Positions 27,843-37,677 of a DNA stretch of 64,000 nucleotides are shown here, piece after piece (position 1 is the first letter of the stretch; each line of letters starts with the position of its first letter). The stretch spans positions 124,001 through 188,000 of the forward strand of contig JANQAK010000001.1 in NCBI GenBank assembly GCA_024707075.1. The letters run 5' to 3'. The notes beneath the pieces were generated by a model. The model did not search any database. It saw only the letters and a program-made list of their open reading frames with translations, and was not told where the DNA came from. The DNA is from Afipia sp. Lineage in GTDB: Bacteria > Pseudomonadota > Alphaproteobacteria > Rhizobiales > Xanthobacteraceae. A program made the position numbers and the translations under genes.

Positions 27843-28606
27843 CCGAAAACCTAGACACGGACGTAGTGGTGATGGAGTCCGCCCAGGATGGCGCGTGAAC
27901 TGATGACACCGGTCCGCAGAACGGGGCGAGAAACGGGCGCATCTTTGTTCAAGGATCGATGCGTCCTGACGCCATTGTAATAGTCGGAGTAGGATTTTTA
28001 GGACCCGACGCAAATGCGCCTCGCCCCAGATCACCACGTGATCCAGACACTCGCGTCTGATCGATCCGATCAACCGTTCGGCAAAGCCATTCTGCCAAGG
28101 CGAGGCTGGTGCAGTGGGCTTGTCCCGGATGCCCATGGCGCGCAATCGCCGTGTGACGACTGCGCCGTAAATTTGATCCCGATCGCCGATGAGGCATTTT
28201 GGGGCATCATCCCAAGGGAAGGCCTCCGTTATCTGACGCGCAATCCACTCCGCGGTCGGGTTTGTTGTGACATTGATCCAGACGAGGTCTCTACGGCCGA
28301 GCCGGACGATGACGAAGGCATAGAGCAGGTCGAAACCGATCGTTGGAACAACGAACAGATCCATGGCGGCAATGTCCGGCGCGTGGTTACGCAAGAAGGT
28401 TCGCCATCCCTGGCTGGGCGTGCCCCGTCGTTTGACCATGTACCTGGCAACGCTCGACTGCGCGACTTCAGGGCGATAAATTCCATCCCGAATGGAACTA
28501 CACAATCCGCCCGCGATCAGCCGCTAATCGGAGCAGTTAATTTGGCAGGTGCCCTTAGGCGATTCCATCACGTCATCAACTCGGATAAGGTTTTCGGTAC
28601 ACACAG
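27843..28606 (-). pseudogene. Integrase-fold transposase remnant (copy 2 of 3, catalytic part)
   Basis: The minus-strand frame from about 28505 reads VAQSSVARYMVKRRGTPSQG, FLRNHAPDIAAMDLFVVPTI, LVWINVTTNPTAEWIARQI, DRDQIYGAVVTRRLRAMGIR and SPWQNGFAERLIGSIRRECL, the DDE core. After frameshifts it ends AILGGLHHHYVRV with a stop at 27851. The first ~100 residues are deleted: the terminal 50 bases (28554-28606) shared with 4034-4085 and 38836-38885 are joined almost directly to the middle of the gene. The element cuts a zinc alcohol dehydrogenase gene at 28607. Confidence 0.78.
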
Positions 28607-28732
28607 GAGGTCCGTGCCGCAGATGGTTGTCTTCACCATCTTGATAATCGCATCGCCGGGAGCCTGGATTTTGGGCTTCGGGTGCTCTTCGACCGATTTC
28701 GAAGCCGGACCGTGATAAACGAGCGCCTTCAT
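28607..28732 (-). pseudogene. Zinc-type alcohol dehydrogenase, first 42 codons only
   Basis: From ATG 28732 on the minus strand: KALVYHGPASKSVEEHPKPK, IQAPGDAIIKMVKTTICGTD, where the ICGTDL segment carries the first catalytic-zinc cysteine of medium-chain alcohol dehydrogenases. The gene ends abruptly at the IS remnant end (28606). The 5' flanking region to 28949 therefore holds its original promoter. Confidence 0.75.
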
Positions 28733-28783
28733 AACATTCTCCCGCGATTCTGACGGAACCCGACGACGGGTAAGCTCCGACCC

Positions 28784-28820
28784 AGAGCGCGATTTTCTGA
28801 TCGAATCATCATCGCGCTCT
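28784..28820. repeat. Intergenic inverted repeat, 9-bp perfect arms
   Basis: AGAGCGCGA (28784-28792) and TCGCGCTCT (28812-28820) pair across a 19-base loop, followed by a TTTGAACATGATC segment. This resembles the dispersed palindromic repeats common in Bradyrhizobium intergenic DNA (from memory, not searched). The 200 bases from 28740 to 28949 otherwise hold no gene. Confidence 0.4.
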
Positions 28821-28949
28821 ATCGTTTTGTTTGAACATGATCGCTTAGATCAAGTCCGCGACAGGCTTTTCCCGGGTCATGCTGTAGCCACCCACCTTTA
28901 AACGATTCCTGCAACTCACACTACAAATAATTGCCTTTATATGTGACTT

Positions 28950-30243
28950 CAGTAGTGTCCAACGTCGATCGATTGTTCGCCCGCAACTGATTGAAACGGA
29001 ATAGATAATCCATGCTTTATTCCGGTCTCGATTTGAACTGCGCCGCTGACATTTGCCATCCTGCGAGGAACTCATTCGCAGGGGGCATCGATGGTCATGG
29101 GCAAGCTGGTGTTCGCGCAGATCATGGAGCATCTGCCACTGACGACGTTTCGTCGCTGCGTAGCGCGTTATGGGGGCGAACACAAAGTCAAAACGTTTTC
29201 TTGCCTCGATCAGTATCTCTATCACGAAAGCCTGCGCGACATCGAAGCGTGCCTGGGAGCACAAGCGGGCAAGCTCTATCACATGGGCATCCGCAGCAGC
29301 GGAGCCCGCAACACCTTGGCGAACGCGGTGCGCGACTGGCTCGTCTATGCCGACTTGGCCCAGTCGCTCATTGAAATCGCCCGTCGTCTTTATGCCGGGG
29401 AGCCGTTTGGCGTCGATCTGAAAGATACGGTCTACGCGCTCGATGCCAGCACCATCGACCTGTGCCTGTCGGTGTTTCCGTGGGCCCCGTTTCGCTCGAC
29501 CAAGGCGGCCATCAAGCTGCACACGCTCTTGGACCTACGCGGCAACATCCCCACGTTTCTGCACATCAGCGATGGCAAGCTTCACGACGTCAATGTCCTC
29601 GACCTGTTGGTGCCCGAGCCGGGCGCCTTCTACGTCATGGACCGAGGTTACATCGACTTCGAACGGCTGCATTGCTTGCACGAGGCCGGCAGCTTCTTTG
29701 TGACGCGCGCCAAATCAGATCTCAACGCACAGCTCCGTTATTCGCATCCCGTCGACCGCAGCACGGGGTTGATTTGCGATCAGACCGTCGTGCTCACCGG
29801 CTTTTACTCGCGCCAAGACTTCGACACGCCGCTGCGTCGCATCCGATTTCGCGACCCCGAGACCGACAAGCGGCTGGTGTTTCTGACCAACAACTTCACC
29901 CTGCCCGCGATTACCATCACCGCGCTTTATCGATGCCGGTGGCAGGTCGAATTGTTTTTCAAATGGATCAAGCAGCATCTTCGTATCAAAGTCGTTTTCG
30001 GCACCTCGGAGAATGCCGTCAAGTCACAGATTTGGATCGCTGTCTCAGTCTATGTGCTCGTCGCCATCGTCAAAAAGCGGCTCAACCTCTCGGCAAGCCT
30101 CTATGAAATGTTACAGATATTGAGTCTGACCATGTTCGAACGAATGCCATTAAATCAGCTACTTGCCAAAATGAACGCCGACCGCGGCATTGAGGTTTCA
30201 GTCAACCAACTGAATCTCTTCGATTAACGTTGGGACACTACTG
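28950..30243 (+). mobile_element. IS4-family element (about 1294 bp)
   Basis: The ends carry the inverted repeat CAGTAGTGTCC: at 28950-28960 directly, and as its complement GGACACTACTG at 30233-30243. One transposase gene fills the interior. No direct repeat is seen at the flanks, so the target duplication is either lost or was removed by rearrangement. The right end lies three bases before the ATG of a P-type ATPase gene. Confidence 0.8.
29091..30227 (+). CDS. IS4 family transposase (DUF4372-type)
   Basis: 378 residues, intact. The N-terminal DUF4372-like region has KLVFAQIMEHLPLTTFRRCVARYGGEHKVKTF. The catalytic core has VYALDASTIDLCLSVFPWAPF (first Asp), YVMDRGYIDFERLHCLHEAGSFFVTRAK (second Asp with the Y-x2-R-x3-E-like signature DRGYIDF) and YRCRWQVELFFKWIKQHLRIK (third Glu, the YREK-type motif). 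The stop is 16 bases from the right inverted repeat. Confidence 0.92.
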   Translation: MVMGKLVFAQIMEHLPLTTFRRCVARYGGEHKVKTFSCLDQYLYHESLRDIEACLGAQAGKLYHMGIRSSGARNTLANAVRDWLVYADLAQSLIEIARRLYAGEPFGVDLKDTVYALDASTIDLCLSVFPWAPFRSTKAAIKLHTLLDLRGNIPTFLHISDGKLHDVNVLDLLVPEPGAFYVMDRGYIDFERLHCLHEAGSFFVTRAKSDLNAQLRYSHPVDRSTGLICDQTVVLTGFYSRQDFDTPLRRIRFRDPETDKRLVFLTNNFTLPAITITALYRCRWQVELFFKWIKQHLRIKVVFGTSENAVKSQIWIAVSVYVLVAIVKKRLNLSASLYEMLQILSLTMFERMPLNQLLAKMNADRGIEVSVNQLNLFD

Positions 30244-30246
30244 TAG

Positions 30247-32805
30247 ATGAATATTGACCATACCCCATCTGAATCGATCCGAGGCCTCAGTGAGGCTGTC
30301 GCCCAAGCACGGCTGAAAGCAGAGGGGTTCAATGAGCTGCCTCGTCCGGACCGCCGGACGCCCCTGCGCATCGTGCTCGAGGTTCTGCGCGAACCGATGC
30401 TCGCGTTGCTCCTCGGCGGCGGCTTCATCTACCTCGTGCTCGGCGACCTGAAAGAAGCGCTCATTCTGCTCGTTTTTGCGAGCATGTCGGTGCTGATCAC
30501 CGTCGTCCAGGAGACCCGAACCGAGCGCGTGCTGGAAGCGCTGCGCGACTTGACCAGTCCGCGTGCGCTGGTGATCCGTGACGGCGCACGCAAGCGTATT
30601 GCGGGTCGTGAGGTCGTGCGGGGCGACATCGTCGTGCTTTCAGAAGGAGACCGTGTTCCGGCCGACGCCATGCTTCTTCAAGGCCGTGACATGCAAGCCG
30701 ATGAATCTCTGCTGACGGGCGAATCCGTGCCGGTGCGCAAGCTCGCGTCCGGTGACCACCCCGCCGGCATCGCCCGTCCCGGCGGCGACGACCTGCCTTA
30801 TGTCTATTCCGGCGCGCTGATTGTGCGTGGCAGCGGCATTGCCGAAGTGCGGGCGACAGGGCCGCGCAGCGAGATCGGCAAGATCGGCCAATCGCTGTAC
30901 ATGGTTGAAACAGAGCCACCCCGGCTCCAGGCCCAGACCGCGCGGCTTGTGCGGCTGTCTGCGATCGGGGGAGCGGTCGTCAGCGTCGCGGCGGTGGTGC
31001 TCTACGGAGTGTTTCGCGGGCGATGGCTCGATGCAGTGCTCAACGGGATCACGATCGGCATGTCCATGCTACCGGAAGAATTTCCCGTCGTGCTCACAGT
31101 CTTCATGGCGATGGGAGCGTGGCGGATTTCGCGGGCCCGTGTGCTGACGCGGCGCGCTGCCGCCATCGAAACGCTCGGTTCCGCGACGGTGCTGTGCACG
31201 GACAAGACCGGTACGCTCACCCAGAACCGGATGTCGATTGTCGAACTGCGGCTCAGGAGCGGCGACGTCTTCCGTCCCGGCGAGGCGCCGATGTCGCCGG
31301 TCGGTTTCCGGGAACTGGCGACTTATGGCCTTTTCGCCAGCGCGCCGGAGCCGTTCGATCCCATGGAAAAGGCCTTCCACGATTTCGCGCAGGCGCATCG
31401 GGCCGGTCACGAAGGGGAGCCCGGTCCGGAGTGGAAGCTTGTACGCACCTATGGGCTTCGGCCGGAACTTCTCGCAATGACGCAGCTCTGGCAACCGGAC
31501 GAACGCAAGGTCGCCTTCGTGGCCGCCGCCAAGGGCGCGCCCGAAGCCATTGCGATTCTTTGCCGGCTCGACGCCGCCGAACGGACCGCTATAAGGCAGG
31601 CGGTCGACGCCATGGCTGACGAGGGACTGCGCGTGCTGGGCGTCGCGAAAGCCTCGCACGCGGAGAGTCCATGGCCGGAATCGCAACGCGATTTCCAATT
31701 TGAGTTCATAGGCCTCGTGGGCCTCGCCGATCCGCTGCGGCCAAGCGTCCCCGCGGCCGTCAGCGAGTGTCGCTCCGCAGGCATCCGGGTTGTCATGATT
31801 ACGGGCGATTACCCGGTCACCGCGAGAGCGATCGCGCGTCAGGCCGGCTTCGATGACGGAGAACTCCTCACGGGCGAGGATATCGATCGTCTTCAAGATT
31901 CCGAACTGACGCGGCGTACTCGGACTGCATCGGTATTTGCGCGAATTATGCCCGAGCAGAAACTGCGGATCGTGCAAGCGCTCAAAGCCGATGGGCAAAT
32001 CGTCGCGATGACGGGCGATGGTGTCAATGATGCGCCTTCGCTCAAGGCGGCGCATATCGGCGTCGCGATGGGAGGACGGGGAACGGACGTGGCGCGCGAG
32101 GCGTCGTCGATCGTGCTGCTGGACGACGATTTCGGCTCCATCGTCACGGCCATCCGGCTGGGCCGGAGAATTTACGACAATCTGCGCAAGGCGATGGGCT
32201 TCATCTTCGCTGTGCACGTGCCCATTGCGGGGCTGGCTCTGCTGCCGCTGGTTTTCGGCCTGCCCATCATCTTCAGCCCCATCCATATCGCATTTCTGGA
32301 AATGATCATCGATCCGGTGTGCTCGCTGGTGTTCGAGGCGGAGACGGAGGAAGACGCCGTGATGCGCCGGCCCCCGCGCCAGCCCGCCGAACCGCTGTTT
32401 TCTTGGTGGTTGATTGGCTGGAGCCTGCTTCAGGGGGCGCTTACGTTTGCGCTGGTGGCGGGGATTTTCGTGATCGCGCTCCAGCGCGGTATGCCGGAGG
32501 ATGAGGTGCGGGCGCTTTCTTTCTTTTCGCTAGTGTTCGCGATCATCAGCCTGATCTTTCTCAACCGCTCGTTCAGCACTTCATTGATCACCGCTCTCCG
32601 CCGCCCCAACGCGACGCTTGCGTGGATTCTCCTGACCATAATCATCATCCTGGGTCTCAGCCTGCTCTGGCCCTGGCTTAGCTCTCTCTTCCGCTTTGGT
32701 CCGCTGCACCTGGATGATCTCACCGTGACGGTTGCCGCCGGCTTCGCCGTGCTCGTTATTCTTGAGTTGCTAAAACCGCTTTGGCGCGTGCGACTTCGGT
32801 CCTAA
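30247..32805 (+). CDS. Cation-translocating P-type ATPase
   Basis: 852 residues, type II-like with no heavy-metal domain. Cation-ATPase N domain LSEAVAQARLKAEGFNEL; actuator loop with TGES (LLTGESVPVRK at about 158); M4 motif MLPEEFPVVLTVF; phosphorylation site CTDKTGTLTQNRM with the Asp at about 318; ATP domain MITGDYPVTARAIARQAG; hinge VAMTGDGVNDAPSLKAAHIGVAMG; six C-terminal helices. The PEEFP in M4 differs from the PEGLP of Ca2+ pumps, so the ion is uncertain. The ATG lies three bases after the IS4 right end, with no Shine-Dalgarno in the IS end, so its native promoter has probably been displaced. Belongs with the stress genes elsewhere in the window. Confidence 0.92.
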   Translation: MNIDHTPSESIRGLSEAVAQARLKAEGFNELPRPDRRTPLRIVLEVLREPMLALLLGGGFIYLVLGDLKEALILLVFASMSVLITVVQETRTERVLEALRDLTSPRALVIRDGARKRIAGREVVRGDIVVLSEGDRVPADAMLLQGRDMQADESLLTGESVPVRKLASGDHPAGIARPGGDDLPYVYSGALIVRGSGIAEVRATGPRSEIGKIGQSLYMVETEPPRLQAQTARLVRLSAIGGAVVSVAAVVLYGVFRGRWLDAVLNGITIGMSMLPEEFPVVLTVFMAMGAWRISRARVLTRRAAAIETLGSATVLCTDKTGTLTQNRMSIVELRLRSGDVFRPGEAPMSPVGFRELATYGLFASAPEPFDPMEKAFHDFAQAHRAGHEGEPGPEWKLVRTYGLRPELLAMTQLWQPDERKVAFVAAAKGAPEAIAILCRLDAAERTAIRQAVDAMADEGLRVLGVAKASHAESPWPESQRDFQFEFIGLVGLADPLRPSVPAAVSECRSAGIRVVMITGDYPVTARAIARQAGFDDGELLTGEDIDRLQDSELTRRTRTASVFARIMPEQKLRIVQALKADGQIVAMTGDGVNDAPSLKAAHIGVAMGGRGTDVAREASSIVLLDDDFGSIVTAIRLGRRIYDNLRKAMGFIFAVHVPIAGLALLPLVFGLPIIFSPIHIAFLEMIIDPVCSLVFEAETEEDAVMRRPPRQPAEPLFSWWLIGWSLLQGALTFALVAGIFVIALQRGMPEDEVRALSFFSLVFAIISLIFLNRSFSTSLITALRRPNATLAWILLTIIIILGLSLLWPWLSSLFRFGPLHLDDLTVTVAAGFAVLVILELLKPLWRVRLRS

Positions 32806-33005
32806 ACAGTGGTCACGACGACGCGTCACCATAGCAACGCATTGACGATGCCTGCCCAGCAGCCAATGCTGACATACTGATGATCACTTTCCGCCGATGC
32901 GGGCGCGAACCTGATCGAAGATATCGGCAAGCGGGCGGGCACGACTTTGCTCTACGGCGTGGCGGGCGCGGTCACCGGCATGACAACGCGTCCGGGATAC
33001 GGGTT

Positions 33006-33659
33006 ATGGCCCGTCCCGACGTCCGTCCGCACAGACCCGCCATCGAGCTTGCCGATATCTTGCGCCGGCATGGCGACGCCTATCGCCGTCTGCGTGCCGG
33101 CCATCTCGGTCGGGTCGAGTGGCGCGTGATGAGTGCGATCGTCGCGTGCCGAACCGAGGCGCTCGGCGGTCACATGGAGGCCTGCGACAACTGCGGCATG
33201 ACACGGATCGCTTATAATTCCTGCGGGAATCGGCATTGTCCGAAGTGTCAGGGGCGAGCCCGAGTCGCGTGGCTCGCCGCACGAGAAGCCGACCTGCTGC
33301 CAGTTCCCTATTTCCACGTCGTCTTTACGCTTCCTGCACCGATCGCAGCGATCGCTTTCCAGAACAAGGCCGCCGCTGAGGCGATGACGACGCTTGCTGC
33401 CAACACGACGACAGAGGGACTTCCCCTCTTGCTCGACGCCGCTGGTCGTTGTCCTCCGGAAGACGTCGGCGGTGCACCGGGTTATGCCGAATACCTCGAT
33501 GCCATCAGCGACCCCACCCATCCGGAGCACGAACAAATGCGCCGTTGGGGACCAAAGCAGTTCGATCCCAACGTCGTCGACCGAAAGGCGCTCGACGCCG
33601 CCGTCAACGCGTTGTCCGACACATGGAAGCCCCGACCACGCGCCATACGGACAAAATAA
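33006..33659 (+). pseudogene. Chimeric ORF: IS91-type transposase N-terminus fused to pRiA4b ORF-3-like tail
   Basis: Residues 1 to about 120 are the zinc-binding N-terminus of an IS91 transposase: ELADILRRHGDAYRRLRAGH, CRTEALGGHMEACDNCGMTRIAYNSCGNRHCPKCQ, and YFHVVFTLPAPIAAIAFQNK. From about residue 150 it changes to RCPPEDVGGAPGYAEYLDAI, SDPTHPEHEQM, KQFDPNVVD, the C-terminal end of plasmid pRiA4b ORF-3-like proteins. The two parts are in frame without a stop. Neither half is complete; the IS91 HUH/Tyr catalytic region is gone. A product of deletion between two elements. Confidence 0.75.
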
Positions 33660-33699
33660 AGCGTCAGGCGCCAATCAAAAGGGCCGCAGCGCTACGCTT

Positions 33700-33987
33700 A
33701 CGACCTCTCTTCTCGAAATGCCTGATCAGTCTCAAATTGCCTGACGACGGACAATGGCGAAGGTCGTCGATATCAGCGCGAGTTCCGTCCAGCGCATCTG
33801 GCGGGCGCACGGCCTTCAACCGCATCGGGTAAAGCAGTTCAAGCTCTCCACCGACCCGCGGTTCGTCGACAAGCTGCGCGACATCGTCGGTCTCTACGTC
33901 GATCCGCCCGCCCATGCCGTCGTCCTCTCGGTCGATGAGAAGAGATCCCATGGGGAGTGGATAGCGACCGACGCTCTGGCAGAGTGA
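33700..33987 (+). pseudogene. IS630-family transposase internal remnant
   Basis: After the terminal-type repeat (33700-33757, also found inverted at 3205-3255) the frame reads [40 protein letters not shown] and [19 protein letters not shown]. This is the HTH and first catalytic Asp region of IS630 (SVDEKSQIQAL-like), which then runs into unrelated sequence at GEWIATDAL. Confidence 0.75.
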
Positions 33988-34018
33988 GGTTGCTGACCCA
34001 CCCACTCTGGAGGCGACC

Positions 34019-35185
34019 ATGCAAATTATTACTGACCGACCCCAAGCGCCGACCGCTATCCGCACCGATCTTGGCGCGATTTTCGTCTCGTTGGAACTTA
34101 GTCGATCGACCTGGCTGATTACATCGCTGTCGCCGGGCGGCGGAGAAAAGATGTCGAAGCATACGGTTCGCAGCGGCGATATCGCTGGACTGTGGGCACG
34201 GTTCTGTCAGCTCAAGGACAAGGTGCAGGTCCGCACGGGGCATGTCGTCCCAATCATCGTGATTCAGGAGGCGGGTCTCGACGGCTTTTGGATTCACCGC
34301 TTGCTGTAGGACGAACGGGTCGAAAGCCACGTCGTTGATCCTGCTTCAATCGCGACGTCGCGCCGGCGTCGACGGGCGAAGACTGACAAGATCGACGGGG
34401 AAGCTCTGGTGCGCGCGCTGCTGGCGTATAAGCGAGGCGAGCCGCGGGTGTGCGCCATGGTTCGAGCACCGACCCCACAAGAGGAGGATCGCCGCCGGAT
34501 CTGCCGCGAGCGCAAGACGCTGACAGCGGAGCGGGTCGAGCACGTCAATCGGATCAAGGGGCTGCTCTTCGCCCAGGGCATCTCTGACTATGAGCCCTTA
34601 TTGCGCAAAAGACGGGAGCGGCTTGAGGAAATCAGGACCGGTGATGGTCGTCCGCTACCTGAGCATTTGAAGGCACAGATTGGACGCGAACTTGATCGGC
34701 TCGAACTCACACTTCAACAGATCAAGTCCGTGGAGGCTGAGCGGGATGCTATGCTCAGCCCGTCGGACGGAGGCACGCCAGCGCCAGGAGCAATGTTAAA
34801 GAATTTGAAAGGGATTAGCCCGGAATTCGCCGGTGTCCTGTGGTCGGAGGGGTTGTTCCGAAACTTTTCCAACCGACGGCAGGTTGCCGCTTATGCCGGA
34901 TTGGCGCCGACGCCCTGGCGGAGCGGATCCGTCGCGCACGAACAAGGCGTCTCCAAAGCCGGAAACCCGCGGCTGCGAACAACCATGATCCAGCTCGCCT
35001 GGTTGTGGGTAAGGCATCAGCCCCGATCGATACTGACCCTGTGGTTTCATCAGCGCGTACAGCTCAATGGTGGCCGAGTTCGGAAAGTGCTGATCGTTGC
35101 CTTGGCGCGAAAGCTGCTGATCGCCTTCTGGAAATATGTGACCGCCGGGGTTGTGCTGGAAGGAGCCGAGACAACGGCTGCCTGA
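34019..35185 (+). pseudogene. IS110-family transposase with in-frame nonsense codon
   Basis: Two segments in the same frame: 34019-34309 (GAIFVSLELSRSTWLITSLSPGG, MSKHTVRSGDIAGLWARF, EAGLDGFWIHRLL) and 34310-35185 (ATSRRRRRAKTDKIDGEALVR, GLLFAQGISDYEPL, then the transposase_20 domain LKGISPEFAGVLWSEGLFRNFSNRRQVAAYAGLAPTPW). They are separated only by TAG at 34307-34309 where the family has a CAG-like codon. DEDD-type catalytic residues appear on both sides of the stop. Without suppression it is inactive. Confidence 0.82.
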
Positions 35186-35476
35186 AAACAAACGCTTCCC
35201 CCTTTTCAATCTTCCGGGGCCTGATCAGCTCCGGTGGATCCAGGTGAGCGGACCGAAATTTGGCCTGGCTTAAAAAGCCGAAGAAGAGAATGGTCCCGCC
35301 CTCCTGAGCCCTCGCCCGACGCAAGCGGGATATTGGTGCGGCCGATGTGAGCGGCGACCGGATGTGAGTTTGAAGCGGCATCGGAAACGGGCCGGGTCAT
35401 GCAAACGGGCTCAGACCTTGGATACGGAGCAACGACCGGAGATTTACCATGGAATCCTGATCCGAACATCTTGACT

Positions 35477-36371
35477 GCGCGTTTCGCGGGATCGTGAGCA
35501 GGGATTTCAGCGCATCGTGAGCACGTTTTCGCGGCGCCGGACGCTTCGGCCGACAACTCAACAGGGCTACGGGTTTCTCATTCAACCAATGAGGAAGCCT
35601 GATGCCTACCGAGAGATTGTCGATGCGCCGGATCCGAGAAGTTTTACGTTTGAGGCAGCAGGGCCTGACCGAGCGCGTCATCGCGCGGACGTTGGGAGTG
35701 AGCAATGGGGTCGTGCACGGTTATGTGCGGCGCGCCCGCCTTGCGGGGTTGACCTGGCCGCTGCCGGAGGGGCTGGACGATGAGAGCCTGGAACTGTTGC
35801 TGTTCCCGGCGCCGACGGCTGCCTCGCAAAGCGACCGGCGCCCGTCACCGGATTGGGCTTATGTCGAGAAGGAACTGCGCCGCCGCAGCGTGACACGCCT
35901 GCTGTTGTGGGAAGAGTACCGCGCCGCCAATCCGGACGGCTTTGGCTATACCTGGTTTTGCACGACTTTCGAGTCCTGGAAGCAGCGGGCGCGGCCGAGC
36001 ATGCGCCAGACCCACGTCGGTGGGGAGAAGGTGTTCGTCGATTTCGCCGGCGACACCATCGATATCTTCGACCCCATCACCGGCGAAGTACGCGCCATGA
36101 AGCTGTTCGTCGCGGCGATGGGGGCCTCGAACTACACCTACGCCGAGGCCTGCCCAAGCGAGAGCCTGTCCGACTGGATCGGCGTGCATGCCAGCCTGTT
36201 CAGGTATCTCGGCGGCGTGCCGAAGTTCGTGGTCTGCGATAATCTCAAGGCCGCCGTGACCAACCCCGATCGCTACGATCCCGGGATCAACCGAACCTAT
36301 GCCGAGATGGCCGGCCATTACGGCACCGCGATCCTGGCGGCCCGGCCGAGGCGGCCAAAGGACAAGGCGAG
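35477..36371 (+). pseudogene. istA: IS21-family left half: end repeats and truncated istA
   Basis: The left end shows repeated GATCGTGAGCA-type units at about 35487-35525, the multiple terminal repeats of IS21. IstA begins at 35602: TERLSMRRIREVLRLRQQGL, TERVIARTLGVSNGVVHGYV (HTH), QTHVGGEKVFVDFAGDTIDIF (first Asp), VVCDNLKAAVTNPDRYDPGI, and ends at RPRRPKDKA near 36371. There the sequence jumps to the tail of a recombinase gene on the other strand. About half of IstA and all of IstB are missing. Confidence 0.8.
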
Positions 36372-36375
36372 TGTT

Positions 36376-37464
36376 TCATACTGCACCTTGTCCAGTTTTT
36401 GGCGCGCTGATAGGAACGAGCTGCGCGGGTCTTGCGCGACGACCGCCGCAACCTTTGATGATGTTGTGGTTTTTGGGTAATGTCCACAGTCCACGATTCA
36501 GATTGTCGCTGTAACACTTTGTAATCAGCCCCTGACGCCCCCACTCATGCACGGCCGTTTGAGAGATGCCGAATCGCGTAGCGACCTCCATCGTGGTGAG
36601 CATGCCGCAACGGCGTAACCGGTCATATCGACTAGACAGTTTGTAAGCCGCACGGATCCAGGCAACCTTTTTCAAGTTGAACTTCTTTCCCTCCCATGTT
36701 CGCCATCCGTCACGGTTCAGGATATCAGCAATCTCGCGGTCGCAGTGCTCGTCGAGTAGTTGGTCGACCAGCGCGACGAGTTCCGGTTTGAACTTCCGTA
36801 TCTGCGCAATAGGTTTTGGCCGCTCGAGGATCAACGTTTGTGTGGCGCCGCCCGACAAGCGGACATGAGCGGTGACGGTCTGCGATTTGATCAAAGTCAC
36901 GTCGTCGATCAGCAGACGGACGATGCGCTTGCGCTCTCGGGAATCGACGCGCGGATCTTGCCATATTCGCGGCAGCTGTTCGGCAAGGTCCAGGATGCGG
37001 CGCTGAGCTTCAGCGCCGATCACTTCTGCTTGTTGCTTGCTACGCCGCTCATAATCTTCGACGGCTGCAGTATGAAGGCGCAGCTTGTTGTTCCATTCCG
37101 CCTCGAAGGTATCTGCGACGAGGCGGTTCAACGTCGCCGCGATCAATGCGGACGGCGCATTTGCGCCAATCCGCACCCGCGCGTCCTTCATTTCCACCAT
37201 GATCGCGCCAGGCCAAAGGTCACTCGCCGGTGCCGACATCGGCACGGGCTGTTCCACGATCACCGAAGCAAAACTCGGCTCGTTCGCTGCCACCCGCGCT
37301 TCGCGTCGCCACTTGTAGACAAGGCTGGTGCATATGTCCGCCCGCCGGGCAACATCGGCAACGACGGCCCCGGGCTCATCAATCGCTGCCAGAATCTGCG
37401 CGCGTTCTTCCGAACTCCAGCGACGGCGGCGCTCCACGCCCGTGATCAACGTCATCCGACCCAT
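36376..37464 (-). pseudogene. Chimeric ORF: IS66 TnpA N-terminus fused to serine recombinase C-terminus
   Basis: A 362-codon open frame. Residues 1 to about 110 are IS66 TnpA: ERRRRWSSEERAQILAAIDE, DICTSLVYKWRREARVAANE, VEMKDARVRIGANAPSALIAATL. The sequence then continues NRLVADTFEAEWNNKLRLHT, RKRIVRLLIDDVTLIKSQTV, LVDQLLDEHCDREIADILNRDGWRTWEGKKF, the C-terminal part of a large serine recombinase as found beside DUF3489/DUF2924 genes in Rhizobiales. The catalytic serine domain is absent. A recombination junction at a shared IAATLxxLVAD-like stretch would explain the fusion. The IS66 outer end is at 37618. Confidence 0.75.
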
Positions 37465-37603
37465 GCTCCGCAGCTAGCCTCGCTCATAAAGACGATCTAG
37501 CTGTGCAGCATCGCGATCTTCACCGTTACGACAAGGCGGCCGCCCCCGGAGGGATACCCTGAAAGCTCTTGTGCTTTATCAGGGTCAGGAAGCCCACGTG
37601 TAA

Positions 37604-37618
37604 GGAATTGACGCTTAC
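37604..37618. repeat. IS66 terminal inverted repeat (orphan end)
   Basis: The complement of AATTGACGCTTAC gives GTAAGCGTCAATT, the canonical IS66 end sequence (GTAAGCG). It belongs to the tnpA fragment starting at 37464. No matching opposite end is found. Confidence 0.6.
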
Positions 37619-37677
37619 GACCCGATCGAGCCGCACCGCGCTCGTTATTTTAACGTCAAGAACAAGCAGCCGCCCCG

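Noticed and set aside
31069..32286. 405-codon open frame on the minus strand inside the P-type ATPase
   Set aside because: The plus strand encodes a complete P-type ATPase with all motifs; the antisense frame is a codon-bias artefact.
35602..36480. 292-codon ORF considered a complete IstA-like regulator
   Set aside because: IstA similarity stops at about 36371; the last ~36 codons are antisense to the chimeric recombinase ORF.
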